From Calothrix sp. HK-06 (lineage in GTDB: Bacteria; Cyanobacteriota; Cyanobacteriia; Cyanobacteriales; Nostocaceae), in the NCBI RefSeq assembly GCF_001904745.1, contig NZ_MRCD01000048.1, positions 1-62,899 of the forward strand: a stretch of 62,899 bases of DNA. Direction: 5' to 3'. This document shows, piece by piece, positions 18,708-27,980 of the stretch (its first letter is position 1; every line of letters begins with the position of its first letter). The position numbers and the translations under genes are program-made. Below the pieces are notes generated by a model. It saw only the letters and a program-made list of their open reading frames with translations. It was not told the DNA's origin and did no database searches.

Positions 18708-19655
18708 ATGCGCTATACGCTCAAAAGTCGGTTCCAAGGAACTATTGCAGGTGCTTTGCTTGCTTTAGAGTTGGCAAAGAACAGTAAACCAGAAACTATA
18801 AGACAAGCTTATATTGAAAGTACCTTTAGTTGTAAAACTTTAATTGCACAAGGGAAGTTCGATAGTAACTCCTTTTGTACGATAAACCAAGCTGATACAC
18901 GTCTAAATCAACAAGTTTTACTCAATACGCTTTTTTCAGCTTTACCAGTAATATTATTTTTTCACGAAGATTTATCGAAGCTTCGATATAACTTACTGGA
19001 AGTATCGCGCACGCATAGTGATAACTTGATAGTTAGAGACACTGTGCTTGCTATTGGCTATACAATTGCCCAATCGCTAAATGAAAAATTATCACAATCT
19101 TCTGTTTTTAGTGAAATTATCAGGTTTATTGGTGAAACACCAACGAATACACCCCAACAACTTGAAACAGTAAATAATTTACTCAACCAGCAAGTTAGCT
19201 TGGAGCAAGCATTTACTGAACTATATAAAGTAAATACTCTATCTAATGTCGTCGCAATTGCGTTTTATACTTTTTTTAAAAGTCTTGAAGATTTTTGCTT
19301 ATCGCTATCGCTTAATCTCAACGGCAAAATATTAAGTTTTAATAATCACGACTATTATATTAGCAGTGTAATGACAGGCGCCTTATCAGGAGCTTATAAT
19401 AGCGCATTAGGAATACCAATTAGCTGGCAAATGAAACATTTACAGCATTTATCAGCTAAAACAGGAAAAAATAAGTTTTTACGGATGCTAAAATTAACTG
19501 ATGAGCTTTTGGCGATATGGTCGGGTGTATGTAAGTTTGATAACCAAGATGCGAAAAAAGGCACAAGAAAAGACTTATGCAATTACTTACCATTGCTCGA
19601 ACAAAGCTCGCACTTATCAGTATATGCAGCTCCTCGTATCATTCGATTACAGTAA
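18708..19655 (+). CDS. ADP-ribosylglycohydrolase-like protein, probably inactive
   Basis: This 315-residue protein has an all-helical look resembling the ADP-ribosylglycohydrolase (DraG/ARH) fold. An N-terminal SRFQGTIAGALLALEL matches the family's first helix, and a late VMTGALSGAYNSALGIPISW matches the last. The di-aspartate and Thr-Asp-Asp motifs that bind the two magnesium ions in active members are not visible, so the enzyme may have lost catalysis and be a structural or regulatory relative. It lies 47 bases after aroQ on the same strand, and the 7TM-HD gene follows. An unrelated helical protein is possible. Confidence 0.6.
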   Translation: MRYTLKSRFQGTIAGALLALELAKNSKPETIRQAYIESTFSCKTLIAQGKFDSNSFCTINQADTRLNQQVLLNTLFSALPVILFFHEDLSKLRYNLLEVSRTHSDNLIVRDTVLAIGYTIAQSLNEKLSQSSVFSEIIRFIGETPTNTPQQLETVNNLLNQQVSLEQAFTELYKVNTLSNVVAIAFYTFFKSLEDFCLSLSLNLNGKILSFNNHDYYISSVMTGALSGAYNSALGIPISWQMKHLQHLSAKTGKNKFLRMLKLTDELLAIWSGVCKFDNQDAKKGTRKDLCNYLPLLEQSSHLSVYAAPRIIRLQ

Positions 19656-19872
19656 ATTCGACATAAAGACTAGTAAAAAGTAAACAAAAGTAAATAGTGT
19701 GTCCTGTAATTAGCGCAAAAATTCACAACTGTTAGTAATATTTTATATAGCCTCTTAATGAAAATTTTATATTCTTAACTAATAGTGGTATTATATTACA
19801 CATGGGTAAGATAATTTTCTGTAAAAGACTGTGCTGTTTGAATCCCTTAAGTAGCCACTGCGGTCATAGTTG

Positions 19873-22464
19873 ATGAGACAAGCGCCATTTTTGCAGTCCT
19901 TGACGCAGCGATTGACAAGAGTACGGCGATGGTATAAAAAACTACGCCGCAATTGTTCATTTGAAGCATTACAAGAGTTATACATAGTTCAACCTCAGCT
20001 TTATACTGTGGCAAAGTTAGCAAATCACGGGCTACGAGTTTATACTCATCGGCTAAGAGATGTATTTAGACGTACACCTGTAGTTTTTGCTTTAGCGCTT
20101 ATATTGTTGACAGCAGTAGTTGGGCATAGTTGGTATAGTCAACCGCTGGTCAAAAGTGGAAGTACTGCTCAGGTGACAGTACGGGCGCCAAGTACAAAAG
20201 TGTTAGAAAACAAGTACGCGACTCAATCTAAGCGTGATGCAATTGCCTCAAAGTTGGCGCCTGTGTTGATGATTGATAAAAGTGCTAATAATCAGGTTGG
20301 GCAAAAACTCGAAACAATTGTGGCACAAGGGAATATTATTCGTAATATGGCTGGTTATTTTCCGTATTTTGATACAATTGTTTTAAGTGTACCTACGCAA
20401 CGTTATTTACGTTCGACATCAAATAATGAATGGGAAGCATTTAGGTTTGCCGTAGTTCACTCAACTAAGCAATCGCAGTTTTCACAAGCACTTGAAGAAA
20501 ACAAAAGCACATCCGATAACGACTTAGCAAGTGTGGATGATTATAGTGTTAAAGCAAAACCACAGCAACAGAAGCTTTTAGTATCAGGTGCCGACATCGA
20601 AACACAGACGACTTCAAAATTAACTATAAGCACTGCTTTGACTCAAGCATTGTCAGAAGTTGAAACCTACCGTTTAACTACATCAGAGCAAAATGTTCTG
20701 ATATTAACACAAAAAATTGCTTTATCACGTCAAAGGTATACAGCCGCCAAAGCTCAAATTTCACAAATAATTAATCAGCCAAACGCAGTATATAACGAGA
20801 AATTTGTAGATTTAACAGAAGAAGACTGGAAAAACACCCAAATTCTAATTAAACAAATTGCTGAACGTATGTTAGCTCAAGGTATTTCACCTGGTTTACC
20901 AAACAGCGTACTAACCGAAGCAGTAAGATTGAATGTTCAATCATCATCGGTACCAAAAGAAGGACAACAATTAGCGACAAAAGTGCTATTGAACGTATTG
21001 CAACCAAACCTAATAACCGATAGAGCGAAAACGCAAGCAAATGTAGAACTTGCTGCTGCTGAAGTCAAACCCGTCATGGTAGAGGTCAAACAAAATGCAA
21101 TTATTGCTCGTCAAGGAGAAAAAATAACAGATTGGCATCTTTTAGTTTTAGAAAGCTATGGTTTGATTGACCGTGAAGTTAACTGGGTCGCTTTACTGCT
21201 TCTTGCAACTGCCATTAGTGGCGCCATTTTAGTTTTTGCATCTGTTGACAAACGGGTAAAATATCTCAAACGCACAAGAGACCGAATTTTAATTTTATTG
21301 CTAACTCTAAGTACACCACTAGTATTGACAATGGGTACCTACTATACAACTTGGAGCGCAGTTTCATTATTATTAGGCAGCTTTTACGGAACTCGTATTA
21401 GTCTTACAGTGATTGGATTATTAACAGTACTGCTACCATTAAACTTTGGATTTAGTAAAATTGCACTATTTGCTGGAGCAACAGGAGCATTTTTAGGAAG
21501 CTACATGGCACATAAACGACGCTCACGAGAAGAGTTAGCGTTGTTAGGAATAGGAATAGCAGTAACACAAGGTTGTGTATTTTTAGTTTTGACAATTATA
21601 TTTGGTGGTGTATCGGTCGGTAAATGGTACTCTGTATTAACAAATTCGTTGTTATTCGCTTGTTCAGGATTATGTTGGAGCATTGTAGCTTTAGGGTTAA
21701 GTTCTTACTTAGAGCAACTATTTGACTTAGTAACTCCAATTCGTTTAGCAGAACTTGCAAATCCTAACCGTCCACTGTTAAAAAGTCTTGCAGCGAAAAC
21801 TCCAGGAACATTCCAACATACTTTATTCGTTTCTAGTCTTGCGGAAGCAGCAGCTTGTAAACTTGGGTGCAACGTTGAATTAGTCAGAGCAGGGACTTTA
21901 TATCATGATATTGGTAAAATGCATGACCCCAAAGCATTTATCGAAAACCAAATGGGGGGACCCAATAAACATGATACCGAGATAAAAGACCCTTGGTTAA
22001 GTGCAGAAATTATTAAGAAGCATGTCAGTGAAGGTTTAGTGATAGCGCGTAAACACCGATTACCAACAGCAATACAAGCTTTTATTCCCGAACATCAGGG
22101 AACAATGCAAATTGCTTATTTTTATCATCAAGCACAGCAAATAGCAAAAGAGAATCCTTTTATAGAAGTAAACGAAGCAGATTTTACCTACGATGGTCCT
22201 ATTCCTCAGTCACGGGAAACGGCAATAGTAATGTTAGCAGACTCTTGTGAAGCTGCACTGCGAAGTCTTAAAGACACAACATACGAGCAAGCATTAGCAG
22301 TTGTTAACAATATATTGCGTGGACGCTGGCAAGATAATCAACTTATAGACTCAGGACTTACACGCGCGGAAATGACACAAATAGCTGAGATTTTCGTAAA
22401 AGTATGGCAGCAGTTCCATCATAAACGTATCGCTTACCCCAAGTTAAAACCCTGTAGAGATTAA
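19873..22464 (+). CDS. 7TM-HD phosphohydrolase (PgpH-like)
   Basis: This 863-residue membrane protein has the 7TMR-HD layout: an N-terminal helix (about residues 68-88), a large extracytoplasmic domain, seven or so hydrophobic segments (about 430-640), and a cytoplasmic HD domain. The HD domain contains TPGTFQHTLFVSSLAE, LYHDIGKMHDP (HD pair near 678), EHQGT and ADSCEAALRS. Relatives such as PgpH hydrolyse cyclic di-AMP, so a nucleotide second-messenger phosphodiesterase is likely. The substrate here is inferred. ATG at 19873 is used. A TTG just upstream would add one residue. Confidence 0.93.
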   Translation: MRQAPFLQSLTQRLTRVRRWYKKLRRNCSFEALQELYIVQPQLYTVAKLANHGLRVYTHRLRDVFRRTPVVFALALILLTAVVGHSWYSQPLVKSGSTAQVTVRAPSTKVLENKYATQSKRDAIASKLAPVLMIDKSANNQVGQKLETIVAQGNIIRNMAGYFPYFDTIVLSVPTQRYLRSTSNNEWEAFRFAVVHSTKQSQFSQALEENKSTSDNDLASVDDYSVKAKPQQQKLLVSGADIETQTTSKLTISTALTQALSEVETYRLTTSEQNVLILTQKIALSRQRYTAAKAQISQIINQPNAVYNEKFVDLTEEDWKNTQILIKQIAERMLAQGISPGLPNSVLTEAVRLNVQSSSVPKEGQQLATKVLLNVLQPNLITDRAKTQANVELAAAEVKPVMVEVKQNAIIARQGEKITDWHLLVLESYGLIDREVNWVALLLLATAISGAILVFASVDKRVKYLKRTRDRILILLLTLSTPLVLTMGTYYTTWSAVSLLLGSFYGTRISLTVIGLLTVLLPLNFGFSKIALFAGATGAFLGSYMAHKRRSREELALLGIGIAVTQGCVFLVLTIIFGGVSVGKWYSVLTNSLLFACSGLCWSIVALGLSSYLEQLFDLVTPIRLAELANPNRPLLKSLAAKTPGTFQHTLFVSSLAEAAACKLGCNVELVRAGTLYHDIGKMHDPKAFIENQMGGPNKHDTEIKDPWLSAEIIKKHVSEGLVIARKHRLPTAIQAFIPEHQGTMQIAYFYHQAQQIAKENPFIEVNEADFTYDGPIPQSRETAIVMLADSCEAALRSLKDTTYEQALAVVNNILRGRWQDNQLIDSGLTRAEMTQIAEIFVKVWQQFHHKRIAYPKLKPCRD

Positions 22465-22565
22465 ACACTGTAGCACAGGCCGAACAGCCTGTGCAGTAGT
22501 ATTCTTTTTTACCAATTACTAAAAACAAGAGACAGACAAGGTAGACCAAAACTTTTTGAAAAATT

Positions 22566-22600
22566 GTCATTCTGAGCGTAGCGTAATGCGGAGCATTTGC
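22566..22600. repeat. Dispersed repeat fragment (GTCATTCTGAGCG family)
   Basis: The stretch starting GTCATTCTGAGCG followed by AGCG-containing bases is a common intergenic repeat in filamentous cyanobacteria. Related copies lie near 37684-37770 and 47931-47950. It adjoins the tandem repeats at 22638-22737. Confidence 0.6.
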
Positions 22601-22637
22601 CGCAGGCTAGAATCTCTTTTACCTTCAAGCTTTTTAA

Positions 22638-22737
22638 ATGCTACCCTGCGGGAAAACTACGTTAACGTTCCTCAGCGTGACACTATAAGAGAGATGCTAC
22701 CCTGCGGGAAAACTGCGTTAACGTTCCTCAGTATGAC
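22638..22737. repeat. Two 44-bp direct repeats (ATGCTACCCTGCGGG family)
   Basis: Copies at 22638-22681 and 22694-22737 differ by three bases. Each reads ATGCTACCCTGCGGG, then AAAACT(A/G)CGTTAACG and TTCCTCAG(C/T)(G/A)TGAC, and contains the palindrome CGTTAACG. Diverged copies lie at 43762-43809, 48711-48810 and 56214-56260. Confidence 0.85.
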
Positions 22738-22745
22738 CGAAAAGT

Positions 22746-24809
22746 TTATAACGATTCGCGTACAAGGTCAATTTGTTTGATTTGTAGTTGAATTTCCATT
22801 TCTAGGTCTTTTAAGCGTTTTGCTTCTGCTTTTATATCAATTTCATGAGATTGTTTTTGTATTAGTAAGTTATCTAACTCCTGTTTTCGTAAGTTTATAT
22901 CTAAGTTGATACGTGTACCAATTAGATTTGCATAATCATTGAAGCATTGTTGAACACCTTCAAAAATTGGGCGCCATTGTTCTTCTGCTATTTGCGGTAG
23001 GTGCTTGGCAAATTCTTTTCTAGTAGCATTGATTAATGTACGACGGACATATTCAGCTTGCAGCGCTACAACTCCAATACCTCCAAGAATTGCACCTAAA
23101 ACGGGTAGCGTTATTCCAGCAAATAAAATTGTGGTAAATTGTAGTATCAATGAAGCTGCAACAATTGCAAATACTCTTACCCAAAAGTAGTTAAAGGAAT
23201 TTATGCCTCTATTCATAGTATCGGGAATGGCGCCGAATACATCCATGACAGTATCAGCCCAAGTTTCAAACTGGTTTGACCTGTATGTATGTCCAACTGC
23301 ATAAAAACGGTAGCCAATTAGCTTACAATTTATCGCTTCTAATATTTGCCCATATTCGGCTCGATAACTTGCTGCTTTTTCTTCTAACTGTGTAAAAACT
23401 ACCGCTAATTCCTGCTTAGAAATAAATTCCCATGCCGTTATTCTATCGTTCATATACCGTTCAAAAGCACGTTTAAATGAAGTATAGAAGACTGCACGAT
23501 TATTTTTATCGAAAAATTGCATATAATCTAAATCAGGCTGCGATGCAATAAAATCTTCTTCAAACGTTGCTTCCAAATTCAATATATAATTTCTAAAAGA
23601 ATCAGCTATATCTTTGGCTTTAGTATCACGGATATCACGAATTTCAAGTTGAAATCTATTGCTAATATCAGATAATTTCTCAAAATCTGACTGTATCGAA
23701 TTTATTTTTTGCTTTAACTCATCGACACTGTTATCCAAAAGTGGAACGCGACGGTCGATAACTTCGCAGAAACGATTATACACTTGATTGGCAATTGTAC
23801 GTGTGCGTTCGACTTCTGCCACCGCGCGTTCTTTTGCTAAAAAGCGATTCAAACTATTTAAAAACGGTGGTAGTCCTGTACCATCTAAATTAGCATTTGG
23901 GTTTTTAATACGCGCACGCAAAGCATTAAGAGCAGACACTTCAAAAACACGCTGCTGGTAAATATCTTTATTATTGTGGTTACAGTACTCAGCTAAGTTG
24001 CTGCGGAAACAGGTACGCAATCTTTCTTCTGCTAGCTGTAATGCTTCAACATCGTCTGGGTTAACTAGTCCATCTTTGACCCTATCCCATCCATTCACGA
24101 TAAAAAAGATATTTAACCCTTTATCTCGGAGATAGTTTTGTAAATAGCGTCGTTCTTCCAAGGTGCAAGGTTGGGACGCACTCAACACAAATAATATCGC
24201 GTGACAGTTATATATATAGTTTAATGACAACTCATTTCGCGCTTCGGTATCATTCAACCCTGGACTATCTACAAACTCAATACCTTTACCCAAAAGTGGT
24301 AAGGGATGTTCGATAACTGCATGACTGACATCAGGAAAAGCTAACTGTTCACCTTTTTCCAGAACTTTGGCTTCGTTAGGGTCAATAGTATAGCGTAGTT
24401 TGAACTGTTGGAAATCTATTTGTTCAGGCGCCTTACCATCGTTATAGTAAATAGTAACTTTTTCTTGGGCGCCGTATTTAATAGTAGTCAAGAGGGCAGT
24501 ACAAGGACTAACATCGCTAGGAAGCAAATTTTGTCCAAGTAAAGCGTTAAGGAAAGTACTCTTGCCACGCTTCATGTCTCCGAGTACGAGCAATCTAAAA
24601 ACACCTTGACGCAAATTTTCAGCTTCTGATAAAAGACGTTTGATTTCAGGTTCCAAACCAAACCTACCCGAAGTTCTCTCACCCTCAGACTCAGCTTGAC
24701 TTAACGTGTGTGCTATCGAATCAAGTCTTGCAGCAATTTCATGACGAACTGTATCAACGCGAGCTAAATCATTAAACCAGCCGCGACTTATATCATAATT
24801 CATTTGCAT
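22746..24809 (-). CDS. Bacterial dynamin-like GTPase (BDLP)
   Basis: This 687-residue protein resembles the Nostoc punctiforme bacterial dynamin-like protein, a membrane-remodelling GTPase of about 690 residues. The GTPase has G1 GDMKRGKST (77-85), G3 DSPGLND near 183 and G4 VNGWDRV. Long helices form neck and trunk, and a hydrophobic paddle lies near residues 555-595 (ILQFTTILFAGITLPVLGAI). A second coiled-coil arm closes the molecule. It should tubulate or fuse membranes such as thylakoid or plasma membrane. It stands alone; the next minus-strand gene upstream encodes a TPR protein. Confidence 0.9.
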   Translation of the reverse strand: MQMNYDISRGWFNDLARVDTVRHEIAARLDSIAHTLSQAESEGERTSGRFGLEPEIKRLLSEAENLRQGVFRLLVLGDMKRGKSTFLNALLGQNLLPSDVSPCTALLTTIKYGAQEKVTIYYNDGKAPEQIDFQQFKLRYTIDPNEAKVLEKGEQLAFPDVSHAVIEHPLPLLGKGIEFVDSPGLNDTEARNELSLNYIYNCHAILFVLSASQPCTLEERRYLQNYLRDKGLNIFFIVNGWDRVKDGLVNPDDVEALQLAEERLRTCFRSNLAEYCNHNNKDIYQQRVFEVSALNALRARIKNPNANLDGTGLPPFLNSLNRFLAKERAVAEVERTRTIANQVYNRFCEVIDRRVPLLDNSVDELKQKINSIQSDFEKLSDISNRFQLEIRDIRDTKAKDIADSFRNYILNLEATFEEDFIASQPDLDYMQFFDKNNRAVFYTSFKRAFERYMNDRITAWEFISKQELAVVFTQLEEKAASYRAEYGQILEAINCKLIGYRFYAVGHTYRSNQFETWADTVMDVFGAIPDTMNRGINSFNYFWVRVFAIVAASLILQFTTILFAGITLPVLGAILGGIGVVALQAEYVRRTLINATRKEFAKHLPQIAEEQWRPIFEGVQQCFNDYANLIGTRINLDINLRKQELDNLLIQKQSHEIDIKAEAKRLKDLEMEIQLQIKQIDLVRESL

Positions 24810-24899
24810 TCCCTGGTATTTTGCTTTAATTTCAGTATTCCCAGGTAACTAAGTCATGCTACCAAAATCAGCAAAACTTTATAATTTTAGTACGTTCAT

Positions 24900-24927
24900 G
24901 TAGAGACGTGATTAATCACGTCTCTAC
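24900..24927. repeat. Perfect 28-bp palindrome (GTAGAGACG family)
   Basis: GTAGAGACGTGATT followed by its exact reverse complement spans 24900-24927, just past the stop codon of the TPR gene. The same element occurs at 45153-45180 (inside a gene), 41107-41134, and split at 56449-56500. Confidence 0.9.
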
Positions 24928-24941
24928 AGATATAATGATAA

Positions 24942-25460
24942 TTAATGCTGTGAAGTAATCTTTGTAAGTAAATCTGACACTCTTTGATGAAAAGCAGTGC
25001 TTTTAAATTTCAAAGCAACTTCCGCAGCTTTCTGCAAATCTTCAATAGCACCTTCTTTATTACCTTGATGATATTTTGCTAAACCTCGTCCCCAAAAACC
25101 ATGCTCATCGTTATGAGATACTAAAGTTATACCTTTATTCTCAATTTCTATTACTTCTCGATAATTTTCAAAGGCTGCTTCTTCATCACCAAGTTCATAA
25201 AAAATGTTGCCGCGAATATAGTCAGAAGGATATGGGTTGTATTTATGACCTCCCGATAATACCTCGAATATATCGGAGCCAAGAGATTCAATGAAATCTG
25301 TTTCGTACTTGTAATCGATAGATTTCGTTAAATTCCTTATCGCTTTAGCTTTATTACCATGTAAATATTGTTGACAAGCTAGATAGTAGTAACTATGAGC
25401 ATTTGGTTGTAATCTAACTAAATGGGTAAAATCTTCAGTTGCCCTTTGTGTGTAACTCAT
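24942..25460 (-). CDS. Tetratricopeptide-repeat protein
   Basis: This 172-residue soluble protein is built from about four TPR-like helix pairs: TEDFTHLVRLQPNAHSYYYLA, GNKAKAIRNLTKSIDY, GDEEAAFENYREVIEI and GNKEGAIEDLQKAAEVA (each named by part). TPRs bind partner proteins, but the partner is unknown. It reads in the same direction as the dynamin gene, with 132 bases and a perfect palindrome between them, so co-transcription is doubtful. No signal peptide is seen. Confidence 0.8.
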   Translation of the reverse strand: MSYTQRATEDFTHLVRLQPNAHSYYYLACQQYLHGNKAKAIRNLTKSIDYKYETDFIESLGSDIFEVLSGGHKYNPYPSDYIRGNIFYELGDEEAAFENYREVIEIENKGITLVSHNDEHGFWGRGLAKYHQGNKEGAIEDLQKAAEVALKFKSTAFHQRVSDLLTKITSQH

Positions 25461-25576
25461 ATACGAACGAGCGCTACATAAGTCAATCCCGACGATAGTA
25501 TTAAATCAATCATTTTGTTAGTATATCTAAATGTGAGTTAAATGTGAGTGCGTTGTTTATCTTCGTGCGGCAGCAA

Positions 25577-26125
25577 TTAAACGCTGGTTAACGGCGTATT
25601 CAAATTGATAAAGAAAAGCTGCAATGATAATTTGAATGAGATGGGGACAACTCTCCAAACATTCCAACCGTCTGTAAAAAATCTAAGAAAATAATATGAG
25701 AGAGCGTTGTCTGTTAAGAATAAAGCTAAGGTAGTGTAGGCAATGGCAGAAGATATTAGTTTTGCTACCCAACCAAACAATCCTTGCCACCAACTTATAA
25801 TTCCAGGAAAAGTACCTGGCACTGTTTCTGTCTCAGGTAGTTTGCTTTCGGGAAAAAAGTTATCTAATAGTCTATGCATCCAATGATGGGCAAAAGCGAC
25901 TACTGCGATTGGAGATAATAACGCAAGCAGTAACAGCACGTACCAAACTCTTACGGGTACATGGCGCCAGTTAATCAGTAAGATAATATGTTCATATATT
26001 TCAGTTAGTACATATTGCCAAGCTAGCAGTAATAAAATTAAACCTACTGCGTTTACCCAAGCGCGCGCTCCAGGTATTAAAGTAGGTAGTTGAGGAGATG
26101 GCACCCCAAAAGGTGAATTTGCCAT
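25577..26125 (-). CDS. Hypothetical membrane protein
   Basis: The family was not recognised. The 182-residue protein has hydrophobic segments near residues 23-43 (VNAVGLILLLLAWQYVL), 61-82 (WYVLLLLALLSPIAVVAF) and 115-140, separated by a charged loop with WMHRLLDNFFPESKLPE. The final 30 residues after FFTDGWNVWR look unlike a membrane protein end, and a late frameshift is possible. The neighbours on both sides are on their own transcripts, so context gives no clue. Confidence 0.6.
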   Translation of the reverse strand: MANSPFGVPSPQLPTLIPGARAWVNAVGLILLLLAWQYVLTEIYEHIILLINWRHVPVRVWYVLLLLALLSPIAVVAFAHHWMHRLLDNFFPESKLPETETVPGTFPGIISWWQGLFGWVAKLISSAIAYTTLALFLTDNALSYYFLRFFTDGWNVWRVVPISFKLSLQLFFINLNTPLTSV

Positions 26126-26267
26126 AATTTTTTGTTAAATAACCCAAAGATGACAAGACATAACTAGATAGTTATTCAAAGATTATATTACTCTTACTTT
26201 TAAGCGCCATCCTGGTTACTACCAAAATTTACATCAAAATTTCATAAAGTTAAGAAACTAAACAGCT

Positions 26268-27119
26268 ATGGCTAATCACGAACCACCCGAACACTTGCAT
26301 CTGCTTGATAGCTTTGAGTTAGGATGGGACAGCTTAAATTTGATTTATGAGATTGAACCTGCAGACTGTACACCAGAAATTGAGCTTGGGATGGATTTTG
26401 TTTGTATTGCGCTAAATAATTTTTGCGCTAGCTTTATGATGGATGCACGTTGGCAACATCGCGAATATGCCAAAGGTGACATTATTATTATTCCATCGAC
26501 ACAGGTTTTTCCTCGGACGCAGCTTGATAGAGAAACACCTTTGCTTGAGTTATTTTTAAACCGTGACATACTTAGAGACGCTGCTGCTAATTTTGGTAGT
26601 TCTGATATAGAACTGGTGCGACAATTACAAGTAAGTGACCCATTGATAGAGCAGATGGGACTTGCAATGATGGCAGAAATTAAAATTGGTGGCGCCAGTA
26701 GTAGGCTGTATGTTGAATCAATGACGACTGCTTTAACAGTACATTTACTGAGGAGATATTGTTCGCGTAGTCTTGAAATGAAGCAATATACAGATGGGTT
26801 GCCGAAATATAAGCTTCATCAAGTAATTGAGTATATTAGAACACACATAGAAAATAATTTAACGCTTCAGGAATTAGCAGGTGTAGTTTGCATTAGTCCT
26901 ACTTATTTCGCTAGTTTGTTTAAACACTCAATGGGAGTTACGCCACATCAGTATGTGATGCAATGTCGTATTGATAAAGCCAAGCAGTTGCTTAGACAAA
27001 CTCATTTAACATTAGTTGAAGTTGCTTTGCAAGTTGGTTTTCAAAATCAAAGCCACTTCACTAGAGTTTTTAAACAATATACTCAGCTTACACCTAAAGT
27101 TTACAGAGATTTACTTTAG
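26268..27119 (+). CDS. AraC-family transcriptional regulator
   Basis: This 283-residue DNA-binding protein has a cupin-like N-terminal half for sensing and a C-terminal double helix-turn-helix. The first HTH is in LTLQELAGVVCISPTYFASLFK and the second in LTLVEVALQVGFQNQSHFTRVFK (each written in part here). The GF.NQSHF element is the AraC hallmark. Its ligand is unknown. It lies 101 bases before the ferric-reductase-like gene on the same strand, so it may control that gene. Confidence 0.93.
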   Translation: MANHEPPEHLHLLDSFELGWDSLNLIYEIEPADCTPEIELGMDFVCIALNNFCASFMMDARWQHREYAKGDIIIIPSTQVFPRTQLDRETPLLELFLNRDILRDAAANFGSSDIELVRQLQVSDPLIEQMGLAMMAEIKIGGASSRLYVESMTTALTVHLLRRYCSRSLEMKQYTDGLPKYKLHQVIEYIRTHIENNLTLQELAGVVCISPTYFASLFKHSMGVTPHQYVMQCRIDKAKQLLRQTHLTLVEVALQVGFQNQSHFTRVFKQYTQLTPKVYRDLL

Positions 27120-27219
27120 ATTCATAAGTTTAAAACATTTTTTAGAAGAATAGGCAAGACGCTAGTTATATAGATTTTTTACACTTACTACCTATCAGAG
27201 TATATGTAGGTATTTTGGC

Positions 27220-27807
27220 ATGATAGGTACATATTTACAAAAATGGCGCCTTGTTGGGTTTACTACGTTGTTTGTTGGTTTAATGATAGTTACGATTATA
27301 TTGTTACAGGGTATGAACGAGTCAGCTATGCGAATGATGATTCGTACTACTGGTCGAACGTCTTTATTATTGTTCTTGAGTGCTTTGGTTGCGTCTTCAC
27401 TTCGTAAACTTTGGTCGAGTCCAATATCAAGTTGGTTGATTAGAAATCGTCGGTATCTCGGTTTATCTATGGCTGTATCGCATACCTATCATGCTTTTGC
27501 GTTGTTAGGATTATGGTATGTTACGGCAGGATTGGCGCCAGGAATTGACCCGTTGGGAACAATTGGGTATATATTATTATTTGCCATGACTATAACGTCT
27601 TTTGAAAGACCTGCTAAATATTTAGGTAAGCGTAATTGGCAAATTTTACATACTACAGGTATGCATTTTTTGTGGTTGGGTTTGGTTGCTGAATATATTT
27701 TGAGATTAACTAAATCACCATTTATTGCTTTGCCATTGTTGACTTTACTTGTTGTAGTGATGATAGTGCGTATTGTTGCCGCACGGGGAGAAGAATTGAC
27801 TATTTAG
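27220..27807 (+). CDS. Ferric-reductase-like transmembrane haem protein
   Basis: This 195-residue protein has six hydrophobic segments and matches the ferric reductase-like transmembrane domain seen in MsrQ, YedZ and NOX-type proteins. The probable haem-ligating histidines are in VSHTYHAFAL (about 86-95) and LHTTGMHFLWLG (about 146-157). No flavin or NAD(P)H domain is fused to it, so it would need a partner reductase. The AraC regulator upstream is on the same strand. A MITE-like repeat follows the gene. Confidence 0.82.
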   Translation: MIGTYLQKWRLVGFTTLFVGLMIVTIILLQGMNESAMRMMIRTTGRTSLLLFLSALVASSLRKLWSSPISSWLIRNRRYLGLSMAVSHTYHAFALLGLWYVTAGLAPGIDPLGTIGYILLFAMTITSFERPAKYLGKRNWQILHTTGMHFLWLGLVAEYILRLTKSPFIALPLLTLLVVVMIVRIVAARGEELTI

Positions 27808-27859
27808 AGAATATTTAGAGAATATTTGGAAAGTATCAAATTAGATTATTACCTTTAAA

Positions 27860-27970
27860 AATCCCCCCTAACTCCCCTTAATAAGGGGGGGACAAGAGGG
27901 TTTTTAGCCTTTTTGATAGGTGAGAAAATGATGATTTTTAGCCCCCTTATTAAGGGGGGTTGGGGGGATT
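27860..27970. mobile_element. MITE-like element of about 111 bp with terminal inverted repeats
   Basis: The left end starts AATCCCCCCTAACTCCCC and continues TTAATAAGGGGG. The right end is CCCCCTTATTAAGGGGGG followed by TTGGGGGGATT. The two ends are inverted repeats of about 30 bases with few mismatches around a short core. There is no coding capacity. It lies between the stop codons of two convergent genes (the ferric-reductase-like gene and uvrA) and may end transcription from both. Confidence 0.8.
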
Positions 27971-27980
27971 AAAGTTTGGA

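Noticed and set aside
22638-22737. Two-copy 44-bp repeat as a CRISPR remnant
   Set aside because: Only two copies, the spacer is 12 bases, and diverged copies occur elsewhere without array structure.
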